A DNA stretch of 64,000 nucleotides from Ovis canadensis (GCF_042477335.2 NC_091245.1:86342501-86406500); one strand, 5' to 3'; counted from the first letter of the stretch, positions 36,611-47,737 are shown. Numbers and translations: made by a program. Notes: generated by a model from the letters alone, not told the origin.

Positions 36611-36869
36611 GTCACTTCAGTCGTGTCCGACTCTGGGCGACCCCATAGACAGCAGTCCACCAGGCTCCCCTATCCCTGGGATTCTCCAGGCAAGAACACT
36701 GGAGTGGGTTGCCATTTCCTTCTCCAATGCATGAACATGAAAAGTGAAAGTGAAGTCGCTCAGTCATTTCTGACTCTTCGTGACCCCATGGACTGTAGCC
36801 TACCAGACTCCTCCGTCCATGGGATTTTCCAGGCAAGAGTACTGGAGTGGGGTTCTATTGCCTTCCCCG
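36596..36869 (-). mobile_element. Bov-A2 SINE
   Basis: Dimeric SINE with a CTG run at its left end (tail on the minus strand). AAATCACAGC flanks it at 36586-36595 and 36870-36879, and the surrounding L1 is continuous once it is removed. Confidence 0.95.
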
Positions 36870-38159
36870 AAATCACAGCAGGATCCTCTATGACCCACCT
36901 CACAGAATATTGGAAATAAACCCAAAAATAAACAAATGGGACCTAATTAAACTTAAAAGCTTCTGCACAACAAAGGAAACTCTAAACAAGGTGAAAAGAC
37001 AACCTTCAGAATGGGAGAATAAGAGCAAATGAAGCAATTGACAAAGAATTAATCTCAAAAATATACAAGCAACTCTTGTAGCTCAATTCCAGAAAAATAA
37101 ACTACCCAATCAAAAAATGGGCCAAGGTACTAAACAGACATTTCTCCAAAGAAGACATACAGATGGCTAACAAACACAGGAAAAGATGCTGAACATCACT
37201 CATTATCAGAGAAACGCAAATCAAAACTACAATGAGGTACCATTTCATGCCAGCCAGAATGGCTACTATCTGAAAGTCTATAAGCAATAAATGCTGGAGA
37301 GGGTGGGGAGAAAAGGGAACCCTCTTACGCTGTTGATGGGAATGCAAACTAGTACAGCCACTATGGAGAACAGTCTGGAGATTCCTTTAAAAACTGGAAA
37401 TAGAACTGCCATGCAACCCAGCAATCCCACTGCTGGGCATACACACCGAGGAAACCAGAATTGAAAGAGACACGTGTACCCCAATGTTCATCACAGCACT
37501 GTTTATAATAGCCAGGGCATGGAAGCAACCTAGATGTCCATCAGCAGATGAATAGATAAGAAAGCTGTGGTACATATACACAATGGAGTATTACTCAGCC
37601 ATTTAAAAGAATACATTTGAATCAGTTCTAATGAAGTGGATGAAACTGGAGCCTATTATACAGAGTGAAGTAAGCCAGAAAGAAAAACACCAATACAATA
37701 TACTAATACATATATATGGAATTTAGAACGATGGTAATGATAACCCTGTATGCGAGACAGCAAAAGAGATACAGATAAATAGAACAGTCTTTTGGACTCT
37801 GTGAGAGAGGGAGAGGGTGGGATGATTTGGGAGAATGGCATTGAAACATGTATAATATCATATGAAACGAATCGCCAGTCCAGTGTTCATAAAGTAAACA
37901 CTACTATGTAAAAAACTATATAGGACAAAGGACAAGAAGAAATTCACTCAGTGTTAATAATGATCATTTTGGGCGGTGAGAAAGATAATTTTTATACTTT
38001 CTACTTTTTTACTTTCCAAATATCCCTTAGTAAGCATACACTCACTTTATTTAAAAAATACAATTTTTAAAAGACCAAATAAGTGACTGTAGAAAGTTGA
38101 ATGTGTTTTTGCTAAAATAGTAATAGTGCTATTTCTTAATCTTATTTCTCCACGAAAAT

Positions 38160-38398
38160 GATAGCTCTCATATTTTAAGCGCAGACTACAATGACAGGTA
38201 TAATGCAAAGCACTTTATAAAATTTTTTAAATTCTTACAATAACCCTGGCATCATAATCCTCATTTTATAGACCCAATTAAAAGAGATCAAATGACTTTC
38301 CTAGCTATAAAGTAAGTAGCAAAGCCAGAATTAAAACCTCGGGCTCTCTGACTCTACAAGAGACCTGCTTTTAAACTACAGTAAACTACTGCTCACCA
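38160..38398 (+). repeat. MIR SINE remnant
   Basis: The order of conserved blocks (CAATAACCCTGGCATCATAATCC-like centre, ATTTTATAGACCCAATTAAAAG, AAGTAGCAAAGCCAGAATTA, GACTCTACAAGAG) follows the MIR consensus. Confidence 0.65.
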
Positions 38399-38411
38399 CA
38401 CAACACACATC

Positions 38412-39457
38412 TGCTGGGAGCCAGCACAGGAGATCCCACCCATGACAAGGTCATGTGTAGGAAACCTGACAGACAAGGTGGATCAGGACTTGAGGGACTC
38501 CCTGGACCTGCTCGAGCATCTACCCCAAACCAAAATCTGTCTGTCTATTGTTTACTATATTATGCCTTTCACCAACTCTTCTGACATTAACAGGGGGCTA
38601 TCCCCAACCACCTTTCTCTGGAGAAAATCAATTTAGGGCTGTAACTGATAAGTCTCCTGGGCATGAAAGGAGCATTTCAATTCAAACTCCCCTGTTAGCA
38701 TTCTAGCTTGCTTGGTAGTTTTATCCAGATACTTTCATCTATGTATATGATTGTTCACAAACCATGACACAGGAAGCCTAAGCATTCTAAAAATATAGAG
38801 CCCTTCGAGGGGTGAAAGAGTTTTATTACAATAATACCGGTGAAGGGTTTCATTGTTGAGCCAATGCTTGCTGCCAAGTTCCCATATTCCTTATCCATTG
38901 TGTACCTGGGAGTGCATTAGTTAATATAGTTGGAATGTAAGAAAAACAAGTAGTAGCCTTGGTATTAACCACATCAGACCTTTGAGCTAATAAGTTCTTT
39001 TTTGTAACCCACTGCACCTTTGCTCCATGAGAATGTAACTCTGTTTAGTACTTTCTGAGGCTGACACAGATTAGAGGTATAAAGAAAAAACATTTCAAGG
39101 GAAAACAAGTTTTCTGGTTGATCAACCTTTATCAAAAAAGGGTCATAAAATGTCAACAGCCCTCCAAAGCCAGAAGATATTGTACACAACATAAGACCCT
39201 TGTTTATGGGAAAGGTATGCAGAAAAAATCCTGGTTTCTATAAGGGCAAAACTGCTAGAATGTTTGAGCTGACTCTATATGACTTTGCATCTTTCATTTT
39301 CCTCTATGTACAAGTCAGGGTGTAAAAGCCCCTTTTGAAAATAAAGTTATAGGCCTTGCTCACCGAAGTTTGGTCTCCCCATGACATTCTTTCGTTTGCC
39401 AACGCCACCGTTCATCCCGAGGGTATCCCTGGACTCTGCTGAGGCTGGACCCCAGAA
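38412..39457 (+). mobile_element. Solo endogenous-retrovirus LTR (copy 2), 6-bp target duplication
   Basis: A 1046-bp unit from TGCTGGGAGCCAGCACAGG to GAGGCTGGACCCCAGAA. CACATC flanks it at 38406-38411 and 39458-39463. TGTAAAAGCCCC (39321-39332) and AATAAA (39340-39345) place transcription on the plus strand, antisense to the host gene. Both ends and interior align with the reverse complement of LTR copy 1 (TGTTGGGAGCCATCA; CCAAAACCAGAGTCTGTC). The terminal CA has become AA. No viral genes adjoin. Confidence 0.85.
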
Positions 39458-39463
39458 CACATC

Positions 39464-40450
39464 CTTCTTTTGTTCATAGTGTTCTTTTCCAGTTGTGTGA
39501 AGCTCACCGAGAAATACCTCTATCAATAAAGGAGACAAGTTCTAGTGAACCCATCTTCCTGTCAAATACATGTATGAATGAAAGCCATGAGACCCAAGCC
39601 AGAGTGGCACAAAAAGGGCAGCATCTTGCCTCCTCTTTCCTCTCATTAGATTACTCTTCTCTTCCATTTCTAACCCCCTTTTCATCTATCATAGCTTCTC
39701 TTTTTTCTCACTTATCTTCTTCTCTATTTTCCTTTTCTTTCTTTTAATCTCCCATCCTCTTCTCCCTTCTATCTATCCAGCCCCCTTACATCTTTCTCTT
39801 TTTTCACTCTTTCTGAAAACACCCCCACTATTTACTCTATTCTTTTTCATTCTCCCTAATCCACTCACCTATTTTCATCCCCTAGGAGAAAATTCCTACT
39901 CTGTATCTCCACAATACCCATCTATCTAGACACATGGCAAGTACTCCTAAGTTATAATTATTATTTTTCAGCAGCACCATCAGTATATAGATTTGTTGTC
40001 TACATTTCTGTTAGGTTCTGAAGTATAAGAAAATATGCTTTTAATTCAGCACTAAGCATATTAACAATGGGCACTTAAAATATATATTTATTCTCTTTAT
40101 TTTCCCTCTGAGTCCCTTTCCCATTTTTTCATCTCCTTATATGTCTCTGTTTCTATGTAGCTCTGTGTGGTATCCACATATTTTTCCATTCCACCTCATT
40201 TTTAAATTTTCTACCAGGCCTGGTCGCTGAGGAAGCCAGCTCTTCTATTTCTACTTGCAAAACAGATCTTTCAATTTCTGTTCTTTTCTAAAAGCTAACT
40301 GAGTTTAGTCACCTCACAGGATACAATATAGGTTACATATAGAATCAAACATACAGAAGAATGATAGGTTATTTGCCTTACTGTCTTATGCCAGTTAACT
40401 CACAGTGTATAATTATAACTATTCAGCTTATTTTCGTAGTATCTTGGAAG
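39464..40450. other. Intron with a long pyrimidine-rich tract
   Basis: About 39625-39835 is strongly C/T-biased on the plus strand (purine-rich in host-gene transcripts). No exon or gene is seen; the open frame at 39493-39747 simply translates the tract. Confidence 0.6.
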
Positions 40451-41372
40451 TGATCAGCTGCCTCCAGATGAAGCTGAACATTCCCTTCCCAGCCACTTGT
40501 TGCTCATTCACTGACGTGAATGATGAACACAAATGTCCTACCTTTTGAGGGAAGCATATGGACATAGAAGTTGCTGCTGATGCTCTGGGAGAATGGGAGG
40601 GTTATGTGGGCCAAATCAGTGGTGGCTATAATTAAGCACGGTGGCTTGACCCATGGCCATGTCCACTGCTACTGAGGAAGAAGCAATCCTGTTATAGACT
40701 AAAGAGAAACGGAGAAAGGAAGTGAAATCTGTTCAGAGTTGCACTCTGAATGCCAATGTGAGTGTTCTCAACTTGATTATTGCAAAAATGAGATATTCCT
40801 ACTACTACTGTGCCTCACTCTCTGGGACACATGCACCCACCCGCCCCACCCCCACCCCCAACCCTGCCAAAAAAAAAAAAAAAACAACCAAATCCGCAAA
40901 CTTTTCAGTCACTAAAGAAGATGATGTTCACCAGTATGTTGTCAGAAATCCCCTGAACAAAGAAGGTATGAAACGCAGGACCACAGTACACAAGATTCAG
41001 TATTTTGTTGCTCCATGTGCCCTGCAACACAGATACTGGCATAATACTCTGAAGAAATAGCATACTAAGGAAAATAAGGAAGAGGCAACAAGAATGTTAT
41101 GAACTTTTGACCAAGAGAATGAAGCAAGCCAAAGAAAAACAGGAGCAGACTGCCCAGAGATGGAGGCTGTCCTCTCTGAGGGCCCCTATCTTTAATTCTG
41201 AGTAGTCAAAAATTTTTATTCTTTATTTTTTTTTGGCCATGTGGCATGTGGGGTCCTAGTCCAACCAGGGGTTAAACTCACACGCCCCACACTGCAAGTG
41301 CAGAGTCTTAATCACTGGGCCACCAAGAAAATCCCCCCAAATAAGATTTTCTGAGTCACAAACAAACAACAT
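40451..41372 (+). pseudogene. RPS6: Processed pseudogene of ribosomal protein S6
   Basis: Intronless copy: 5' UTR text TCAGCTGCCTCCAG, ATG at 40468 with MKLNIPFPAT, then pieces in shifting frames: NANVSVLNLIIAKM, KEDDVHQYVVRNPLNKEG and a C-terminal WRLSSLRAP. RPS6 of the 40S subunit has 249 residues; this copy has frameshifts, a low-complexity C/A insertion at about 40835-40885 and early stops. A SINE (41213-41337) sits in the 3' end, after which RPS6 3'-UTR text AAATAAGATTTTCTGAGT resumes. It is antisense to the carrier gene and dead. Confidence 0.88.
41213..41337 (-). mobile_element. CHR-type tRNA-Glu SINE
   Basis: Antisense copy: TTTGGCCATGTGGCATGTGG ... CACTGGGCCACCAAGAAAAT. It interrupts the RPS6 pseudogene tail. 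Confidence 0.8.
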
Positions 41373-41495
41373 CATATAGCACCAAAAAATACTATTCATA
41401 ATCCATTATCAAATATCACCTATGTTACCCAAAAAAGGACAATAAAATACCCAGGTATGTAAATTTAATTACAAATTTAAATTTACTAGATTGTG

Positions 41496-41717
41496 AATTG
41501 GGCTTCCCTAGTGGCTCAGACAGTAAAGAATCCACCAGCAATGCAGGAGATGCAGATTTGATCCCAAGGTCAGGAAGATCTCCTGGAGAAAGACAGGTCA
41601 ACCCACGCCAGTATTCTTGCCTGGAGAATTCCATGGACAGAGGAGCCTGATGGGTGTAGTCCATGGGATTGCAAAGAGTTGGACGCATCTGAGTGACTAA
41701 CACACACTTACTTACTG
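41496..41717 (+). mobile_element. Bov-tA SINE
   Basis: Sense copy with head GGGCTTCCCTAGTGGCTCAG. AGATTGTG flanks it at 41488-41495 and 41718-41725. Confidence 0.92.
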
Positions 41718-41779
41718 AGATTGTGTATTATTAATTTTGTATTATTGTAAAGAAAGTATTTAGCAAATATTAAATTTAA

Positions 41780-41893
41780 AAAGAATTTTTTTAGCCACAG
41801 GGCATGTGGGATCTTAGTTCCCCAAACAGGGATCGAACCCACACCCCTAAACTGGAAGTAGGGAATCTTAACCACTGGACTTCCAGGGAAGAT
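41780..41893 (-). mobile_element. CHR-type tRNA-Glu SINE
   Basis: Antisense: TAGCCACAGGGCATGTGGGA ... CTTAACCACTGGACTTCCAG, with the B-box-like GGGATCGAACCC. Confidence 0.82.
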
Positions 41894-43248
41894 CGGCAAA
41901 TATTAACTTTTAATTGACACTTAACAGATTAAAACTAAACCTGCACTATTTTATAACTACTGTTGACAATCTATTAATCAGCAAAATAAAATTATGAAGT
42001 ATTACCTCTAAACAGGTATTAGTCAGTAACACACTCCTAGTAACTTATTTTCCAATTCTTAGAAATACTATTAGTACTTAAGTAGATTAGAACCATGCTA
42101 TTATGTTAAGTTTCAGGGGCTCAAGACACCTAGTAAGTTAGACTAATTGTATGTCTTAACACTTCATTCATAGATTTAGTTATAATCCTGAGAAAAAATT
42201 TCTAAGAGTGGTTCTATTATTATTTCAAATACAAATTAATTTTAAAAGCATCTGAAAGGAAATTAAGGCATCTTTTAATATTGAAAATAAGAAAATTTAT
42301 GTTTTCATAAAAAATGTAAAACTTCAGGGAGAAGTAGTTTGAAATGTGCCAAAACATTTCTTTTGAAAATTAACAAGATTTTTTTCAAGTTAGTTTAATG
42401 CTTAAGGGCTAAAGTGCAAACTACCTGCATCATGACCTTCAAGCGGTCAAAAGGTGCCGTACACGTCCTTGCAACTCCACCAGCTATCCCTCCTGCCACC
42501 AAGCGCTTCCACCAATTTCCAGAACGTTTTTCCTGTTCAGTAATGTCATCTGGAATAGCTATGCTCTCCCCTATGTCAATCATCTGATAAAACATAAAAT
42601 AGAATTAGATGGTCAAATGTAAACACTTGATAAGTAAAAGCATAACTCTGTACAAAGACCAAAAACCCAAAGGTTATGTTTCATATCTCACTTCCTGTTA
42701 ATGAAGATTGACAATATCCTTAGTACTTGTACTAGACCAAATAATTTCTAATAGCACATTCATGTATTGATTTAATATAATATCCCAAAAGGAGGTTTTA
42801 GTCTTAAATTCTCAAGCTATTTAGAGAATTCTCAAATATTAGACTAATCTCTTTCATGAAAAATCTAAACACTCCATGCAGGGATGATGTCCTAGTTATG
42901 CAACATAGTGTCTGCCACACAGTAAATAAGGAATAAATGCTTAAAGTTTTTTTCTCTATCTTATTTCAAGTTCTCTCAGGTTACACTGTGCACTTACTTA
43001 ATCTGAGTCAAAATTCAAGAGTAGCATTTTATATGTTTTCATTTCTTTCTCTATTATTTACACTGACTTCAAATGTCAGTTTTCTTTTTAAAAATCTGAA
43101 CTCTAACAAATTTTGCATTTCACTTCATTTTCAGTTATTATACGTGATTTTGCTAAGACTATACATTTTTGCTAAATGTTGAGGCAGTGTGGTTCAGTAG
43201 GAAAAGGGCCAAATTGGAGCTAGGTTCCATTACTTGTCAATCATAGTG
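41894..43248. other. Introns flanking exon 42425-42583, nothing else recognised
   Basis: AT-rich; apart from the exon no gene or confident repeat. Confidence 0.4.
42425..42583 (-). CDS. SLC25A24-like: Exon 3 of 8: linker and first transmembrane helix, carrier signature 1
   Basis: This is a 159-bp, 53-codon, phase 0-0 exon. It starts [20 protein letters not shown] and continues [20 protein letters not shown] then [13 protein letters not shown]. The first part is the amphipathic linker between regulatory and carrier domains; the second is helix H1 with the glycine-rich face and the mitochondrial carrier signature P-x-D-x-x-K (PFDRLK). The acceptor is TATGTTTTATCAG and the donor is CAG|GTAGTT. 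SCaMC-1 has Gly at the first residue (GIDIGD); here it is Met. That ATG is an internal codon, not a likely translation start, because the upstream exons splice in frame. Confidence 0.92.
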
Positions 43249-43338
43249 TGTGTGTGTTAGTTGCTCAGTTGTGTCCTACTGTTTGCAATCCCATGGACTA
43301 AAGCCCGCCAGGCTCCTCTGTCCATGGGATTTTCCAGG
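43249..43338 (-). mobile_element. Short Bov SINE
   Basis: GTTAGTTGCTCAGTTGTGTC ... GGGATTTTCCAGG. CAATCATAGTG occurs at 43238-43248 and 43339-43349, so even this 90-bp piece has its own target duplication. Confidence 0.88.
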
Positions 43339-43369
43339 CAATCATAGTGAACAAGTCTTTTCTCTGCTT

Positions 43370-43680
43370 CTTAGTTTTCCGATCTTCATTTATTCATTCA
43401 TTGAGCACCCTCTTTCCAAGCACTATCTCACCTCAGTACCTTTGTTTTTTTATTTTCCCCCTGCCTAGAACATTTCTCCTTGGCTCTTTCCATGGCTTCC
43501 TCCCTAATATGTAGCACAATCTTAATTAGTTCATTTCTATTGCATGCTTTTTCCTCTAGAAGGTAAGCCTAATAAAAGCATCAAACTGGTCTCTCTTATG
43601 CATCGATAAACCTAGCACCTTGGTCAGGGGAGATAACAGTGTTCCCTAAGTGGTGGTTGAATTAGTGAATTAAAGTCCAG
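43370..43680 (+). repeat. Possible L2-like remnant
   Basis: TTTATTCATTCATTGAGCAC and the GTGGTTGAATTAGTGAATTA end resemble a diverged L2 tail region. Confidence 0.35.
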
Positions 43681-43736
43681 GGCCCTGGGCTACATACTAG
43701 TAATGTAATGGTGCAGAAATCAGTTTCTGCCCTCTA

Positions 43737-44127
43737 GTCCTGAATATTCATTGGAAGAACTGATGCTTTTGAACTGTGGTGTTGGAGAAGACTCTTGAGA
43801 GTCCCTTGGACTGCAAGGAGATCCAATCAGTCCATCCTAAAGGAAATGAGTCCTGAATATTCACTGGAAGGACTGAGGCTGAAGTGGAAGCTCCAATACA
43901 TTGGTCACCTGATGCAAAGAGCTAACTCACTGGTAAATGTCGTGATGTTAAGAAAGATTGAAGGCAAAAAGAGAAGGCAGAGGATGAGATGGTTATATAG
44001 GATCATCAACTCAATGGACATGAATTTGAACAAACTCCAGGAAACAGTGGAGGACAAAGGAGCCTGGAGTGCTGCAGTCCATGGGATCACAAAGAGTCTG
44101 ACACAACTTTGTGACTGAACAACAAGA
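43737..44127 (+). mobile_element. BovB 3' fragment
   Basis: The plus-strand frame 43795-44118 ([20 protein letters not shown] ... KLQYIGHLMQRANSL) is the BovB C-terminal tail. Its first 40 bases repeat text from downstream (TCCTGAATATTCATTGGAAG), suggesting a template jump. Confidence 0.85.
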
Positions 44128-44584
44128 AAGAAGTCAAGTAAAGCAGATATTTTAAGGATGGAGTGATCAACCAAATCAAACACAACTGAGAGGTCAAGTA
44201 AGCTGAGATGTAAGAATGGACTACTGGGGTTGGAACATGCAGATCATTGCTTCAGAAGTCACTGAAAAGAAAGCTTATAAAGTTTCAGGTCAGAATGGGG
44301 TCTAACAAAAAAACTTTCAAAATCATTCAAATTAAAATTACAATAATATTCTATTTAATATTCACAAAATTCTCCAAAATTCTAGTCAGATAATAACAAC
44401 TACTTGCAAGCACATAGAGCAAGAGTAATTTTAATCCATCACTGGTGAAAACAAATGGTACAAAAATTTTGGAAAATACTTTGATGTTACCTAGTAAAAG
44501 TAAATACAAAGCAGCAATTCCATTCCTGTGTATATGCCCTATATTCCTAGAGAAAGTCTTATTCATGTACACCAGGAGACATAT

Positions 44585-44596
44585 ACAAGAAAGCTT
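44585..44596. repeat. Target-site duplication, left copy (BovB 44597-45036)
   Basis: ACAAGAAAGCTT, identical to 45037-45048. Confidence 0.92.
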
Positions 44597-45036
44597 CAGT
44601 TCAGTCGCTCAGTCATGTCCGACTCTTTGTGACCCCATGAACCGCAGCACACCAGGCCTCCCTGTCCATCACCAACTCTTGGAGTCCACCGAAACCCATG
44701 TCCATCGAGTCAGTGATGCCATCCAACCATCTCATCCTCTGTCGTCCCCTTCTCCTCCTGCCCTCAATCTTTCCCAGCATATTAAAAAGCAGAGACATTA
44801 CTTTGCCAACAAAGGTCCATCTAGTCAAGGCTATGGTTTTTCCAGTGGTCATGTATGGATGTGAGAGTTGTACTATAAAGAAAGCTGAGCACCAAAGAAT
44901 TTATGTTTTTGAACTGTAGTGTTGGAGAAGACTCTTGAGAGTCCCTTGGACTGCAAGGAGATCCAACCAGTCCATCCTGAAGCTGAAACTCCAATACTTT
45001 GGCCACCTGATGCAAAGAGCTGACTCATTTGAAAAG
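44597..45036 (-). mobile_element. Short BovB with 5' inversion (twin-primed), 12-bp target duplications
   Basis: 44597 to about 44780 is the BovB 3' end on the minus strand; 44781-45036 is the immediately preceding part of the element on the plus strand ([20 protein letters not shown]). In element order the 5' piece ends ...CATTTGAAAAGAC and the 3' piece starts ATGCTGGGAAAG, leaving out only about five bases. ACAAGAAAGCTT is found at 44585-44596 and 45037-45048, so this is one insertion with an inverted 5' half. Confidence 0.9.
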
Positions 45037-45048
45037 ACAAGAAAGCTT
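45037..45048. repeat. Target-site duplication, right copy (BovB 44597-45036)
   Basis: ACAAGAAAGCTT; the first two bases overlap the element's AAAAGAC end. Confidence 0.92.
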
Positions 45049-45555
45049 ATTGCATCATTATTTATAATGGAAAAAATCTAGAAATAACACGAATGTTCAA
45101 CAATTGTGAAACTGATAAATAAAAAAAAATATGTATATATATATGTATGTTCACACACTGGTATACTATATGAGAGAAAATGGATAGAATACAGTTACAA
45201 ACATCAACATAGTTTAATGTAAATAAGTAGAATGTTAAATACCATATACAGTACAAAAATAGGCAAAATCAAATAATATGTTGCTTATACATACATACTT
45301 GGTGCTAAAAGTATAAAGAAAAAGGAGAAAATTGGTTTACAGAAAATTCAGTATATTGGTTAACTCTTGGTGGAAGTAGAGACATATGACTGGGGAGGAC
45401 ACAAGGGTTTTAAAGTAAGGAGAATGCCTATTTCTTAACCTGGTAGTGAGCACATTAGGGTTAATGATACAATTTCTAATTGTGCTTATGTTATTTATAC
45501 TTTTTTGTATTTGTGCTGTTTATGTCACAATAACAAAGAATTTTATAAAAACAAA

Positions 45556-46654
45556 AAGAATGTCTACACGGACTTCCACACCATTTGGCATGTGTTACTG
45601 ACAGACCAACTCTTACTTTCAGACAAAGGCACTGAATTGTGACAGAAGAAAAGGCTTGGTTTTGTGAAATAGCAAAAAAGAAAAATAGAAATGGATGATG
45701 TGATGACAGTTTAAATAGACACTTTAGAAAAGAGCTTCAGTGAAAGAATGCAGTGATATGGGCAGTCACTAGAAGAGGAGGTATGGTCAAGGGTGTATTT
45801 TTAAATGGAAGAAATTGTAGTGTTTTTGTACATTTATGGGAATGATACAACAGAGATGCAAAAATTGATTGTGACTGAGACTACTGCTCAACAGACTCTA
45901 TTCTCTTTTTTTGTTTTGTGACAACCCAGTCACATCCACATTCTGCATTTTGCCTGGGTAAATGGCCACCCAAATAGAAACCGCATTTCCACACTTCCCT
46001 AGGAGCTTATGTAGACACTAGTCTAGATTTGGGCCAGGTAGTTATGAACAGAGTAAATATGTACAACCTCCACTTCACATCCTTAAAAATGAAGCAATGA
46101 CCCAGCTTCAACTATGTACATGAGGACAACATCTTGGAGAACAGAAAGAACCAGTGGATTTCTCAAGGCTTTTGTGAAACAGAGGTACCCTATCAGCTTA
46201 AGCAAGCCTTACTATTACACGAATAAGAAATAGATTTCTATCTTATTGAAGTCACTGTCTTGGGATGTTGTTGCTATAGTTTCTTATCTCTCATACTGAT
46301 GATGCAGGAGAGAGGGAACAATAACAGGAGTAAAGTAAATGAGAGTAAATGAGAGGAATCCAGTCCAACACCCAGGTACAACACTTGACATGGGAAGTTT
46401 TCAAATATATCACATCATAAAACTGACATCAATGAGGTAGGAAGATTTATTCTATAGAGAGAGGGCCAGGGAGAAATCCTTTGCAGATGGGTCCAAAGGA
46501 GAGAGGAGCAAAACATATTGATAACAAATAACACACTCTACTTCGCTGGCTTATTCCAGTGCTATAACTCAGAATTTTGAGGCATCCAGGAAATTTCAGA
46601 AAGCATCTCTTTGCCCATGGTATTATAAAACAAATAGATACTATTAAGTAGTTA
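45556..46654. other. Intron, nothing recognised
   Basis: No splice-consistent exon of the carrier and no confident repeat. Confidence 0.4.
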
Positions 46655-46800
46655 GGTGTCTGCTAAGTGGCTTCAGTTGTATCTGACTCTTTGCAACCCT
46701 ATGGACGGTACCCCGCTAGGCTCCTCTGTCCATGGAATTCTCCAAGCAAGATACTGGAGTGGGTTACCACGCCCTCCTCCAGAGGATCATCCCAACTACT
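46655..46800 (-). mobile_element. Bov-tA SINE, 5' part degraded
   Basis: TGTCTGCTAAGTGGCTTCAG ... TACCACGCCCTCCTCCAGAG, then a degraded tRNA-derived region. Confidence 0.8.
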
Positions 46801-46889
46801 TAACAAGGGTTTCCCAGATGGCACTAGTGGTAAAGACCCAGGGTCTTTCTTCACCTTTCATCAAATTGTATAGTTTGTAATTTATCAAG

Positions 46890-47150
46890 GTAATGGTATT
46901 CCAGTACTCTTGCCTAGAAAATCTCATGGACAGAGGAGCTTGGTAGGCTACAGTCCATAGCGTCGCTACTAGTCGGACATGACTGAGCGACTTCGCTTTC
47001 ACTTTTCATTTCACGCATTGGAGAAGGAAATGGCAACCCACTCCAGTGTTCTTGCCTGGAGAATCCCAGGGATGGGGGAGCCTGGTGGGCTGCCGTCTAT
47101 GGGGTCGCACAGAGTTGGACACGACTGAAGCGACGCAGCAGCAGCAGCAA
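46890..47150 (+). mobile_element. Bov-A2 SINE
   Basis: Sense dimer: GGTATTCCAGTACTCTTGCC through GACTGAGCGACTTCG and a second unit, ending in a CAG-type tail (GCAGCAGCAGCAGCAA). Confidence 0.9.
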
Positions 47151-47439
47151 CATTATAGTGACAAATAATAACACATTCTGGTTGTCAAGTCCTTATTTTG
47201 TGTCAGAGGCTATTCTAAATTAGTGGTCTGTTAACTAATTTAATGTAATAACTAATGATAAACCTGGTAAATCATGTAATTTTGGAGAAGATGGAGAGGT
47301 GAGTGGGCCCTGAGACCAACACCTCTGCTGATAATCTGCTGAAGCATAAGTTTTGTAGAGATGGCATTCTAAGCAAATGCACATTTATTATTGTAGTTCA
47401 AAAAGAATTCAATGGTATATTAAAAAGATCACATACTCC

Positions 47440-47572
47440 AACTGCTGCTGCTGTGAAGTCAATTCAGTCATGTCTGACTCTGTGTGACACCACAGACAGC
47501 AGCCCACCATGCTCTGCTGTCCCTGGGATTCTCCAGGCAAGAACATTGGAGTGGGTTGCCATTTCCTTCTCC
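47440..47572 (-). mobile_element. Bov-A SINE unit
   Basis: CTGCTGCTG start and GGTTGCCATTTCCTTCTCC end. CATACTCC flanks it at 47432-47439 and 47573-47580. Confidence 0.88.
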
Positions 47573-47737
47573 CATACTCCCATTAAATGGGATTTATCTC
47601 TGGAATGCAAGGATGTTTAAGCACACACATATTAATAAATATGACACATCACATTAACAGAATAAAAGATAACAATTAGATCATCTTAATAGATGCACAA
47701 AAGCACTTGACAAAATTCAGTATCCTTTATGATTTCT

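Larger units (their letters stand above)
32782..37878 (+). mobile_element. L1 LINE, 5'- and 3'-truncated, split by BovB and Bov-A2
   Basis: L1 text begins at 32782 ([20 protein letters not shown]), is interrupted by BovB (32874-34434), resumes with NENESTTTQ-like text at 34435, continues through RT (34901-35873), is interrupted by Bov-A2 (36596-36869) and ends in 3' UTR near GAATCGCCAGTCCA. It is close to the 15483-19201 copy but carries several frameshifts, stops and FAND in place of FADD (Asn codon 35727-35729). Confidence 0.9.
44400..45555 (+). mobile_element. Old L1 3' end
   Basis: Diverged L1 3' terminal text (GCAGCAATTCCATTCCTGTG; TATTTATAATGGAAAAAATC; TCAGTATATTGGTTAACTCT; ACTTTTTTGTATTTGTGCTG) ending in an A-rich tail. 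A BovB (44597-45036) is inserted in it. Confidence 0.65.

Noticed and set aside
36596..36869. CTG/CAG runs as triplet-repeat expansions
   Set aside because: The short runs at 36596, 46.9-47.15 kb, 51.5 kb and 59.25 kb are the normal tails of Bov-A2 SINEs.
38412..39457. Complete endogenous retrovirus between the two LTRs
   Set aside because: The two LTRs face opposite ways, each has its own 6-bp duplication, and the DNA between them is L1, BovB and SINE without viral genes.
39493..39747. 84-codon open frame as a gene
   Set aside because: It translates a pyrimidine-rich tract into Ser/Phe/Leu-rich text, with no homology or context.
40722..41060. 112-codon open frame as a new gene
   Set aside because: Both ends match RPS6 in shifted frames; the middle is low-complexity C and A runs.
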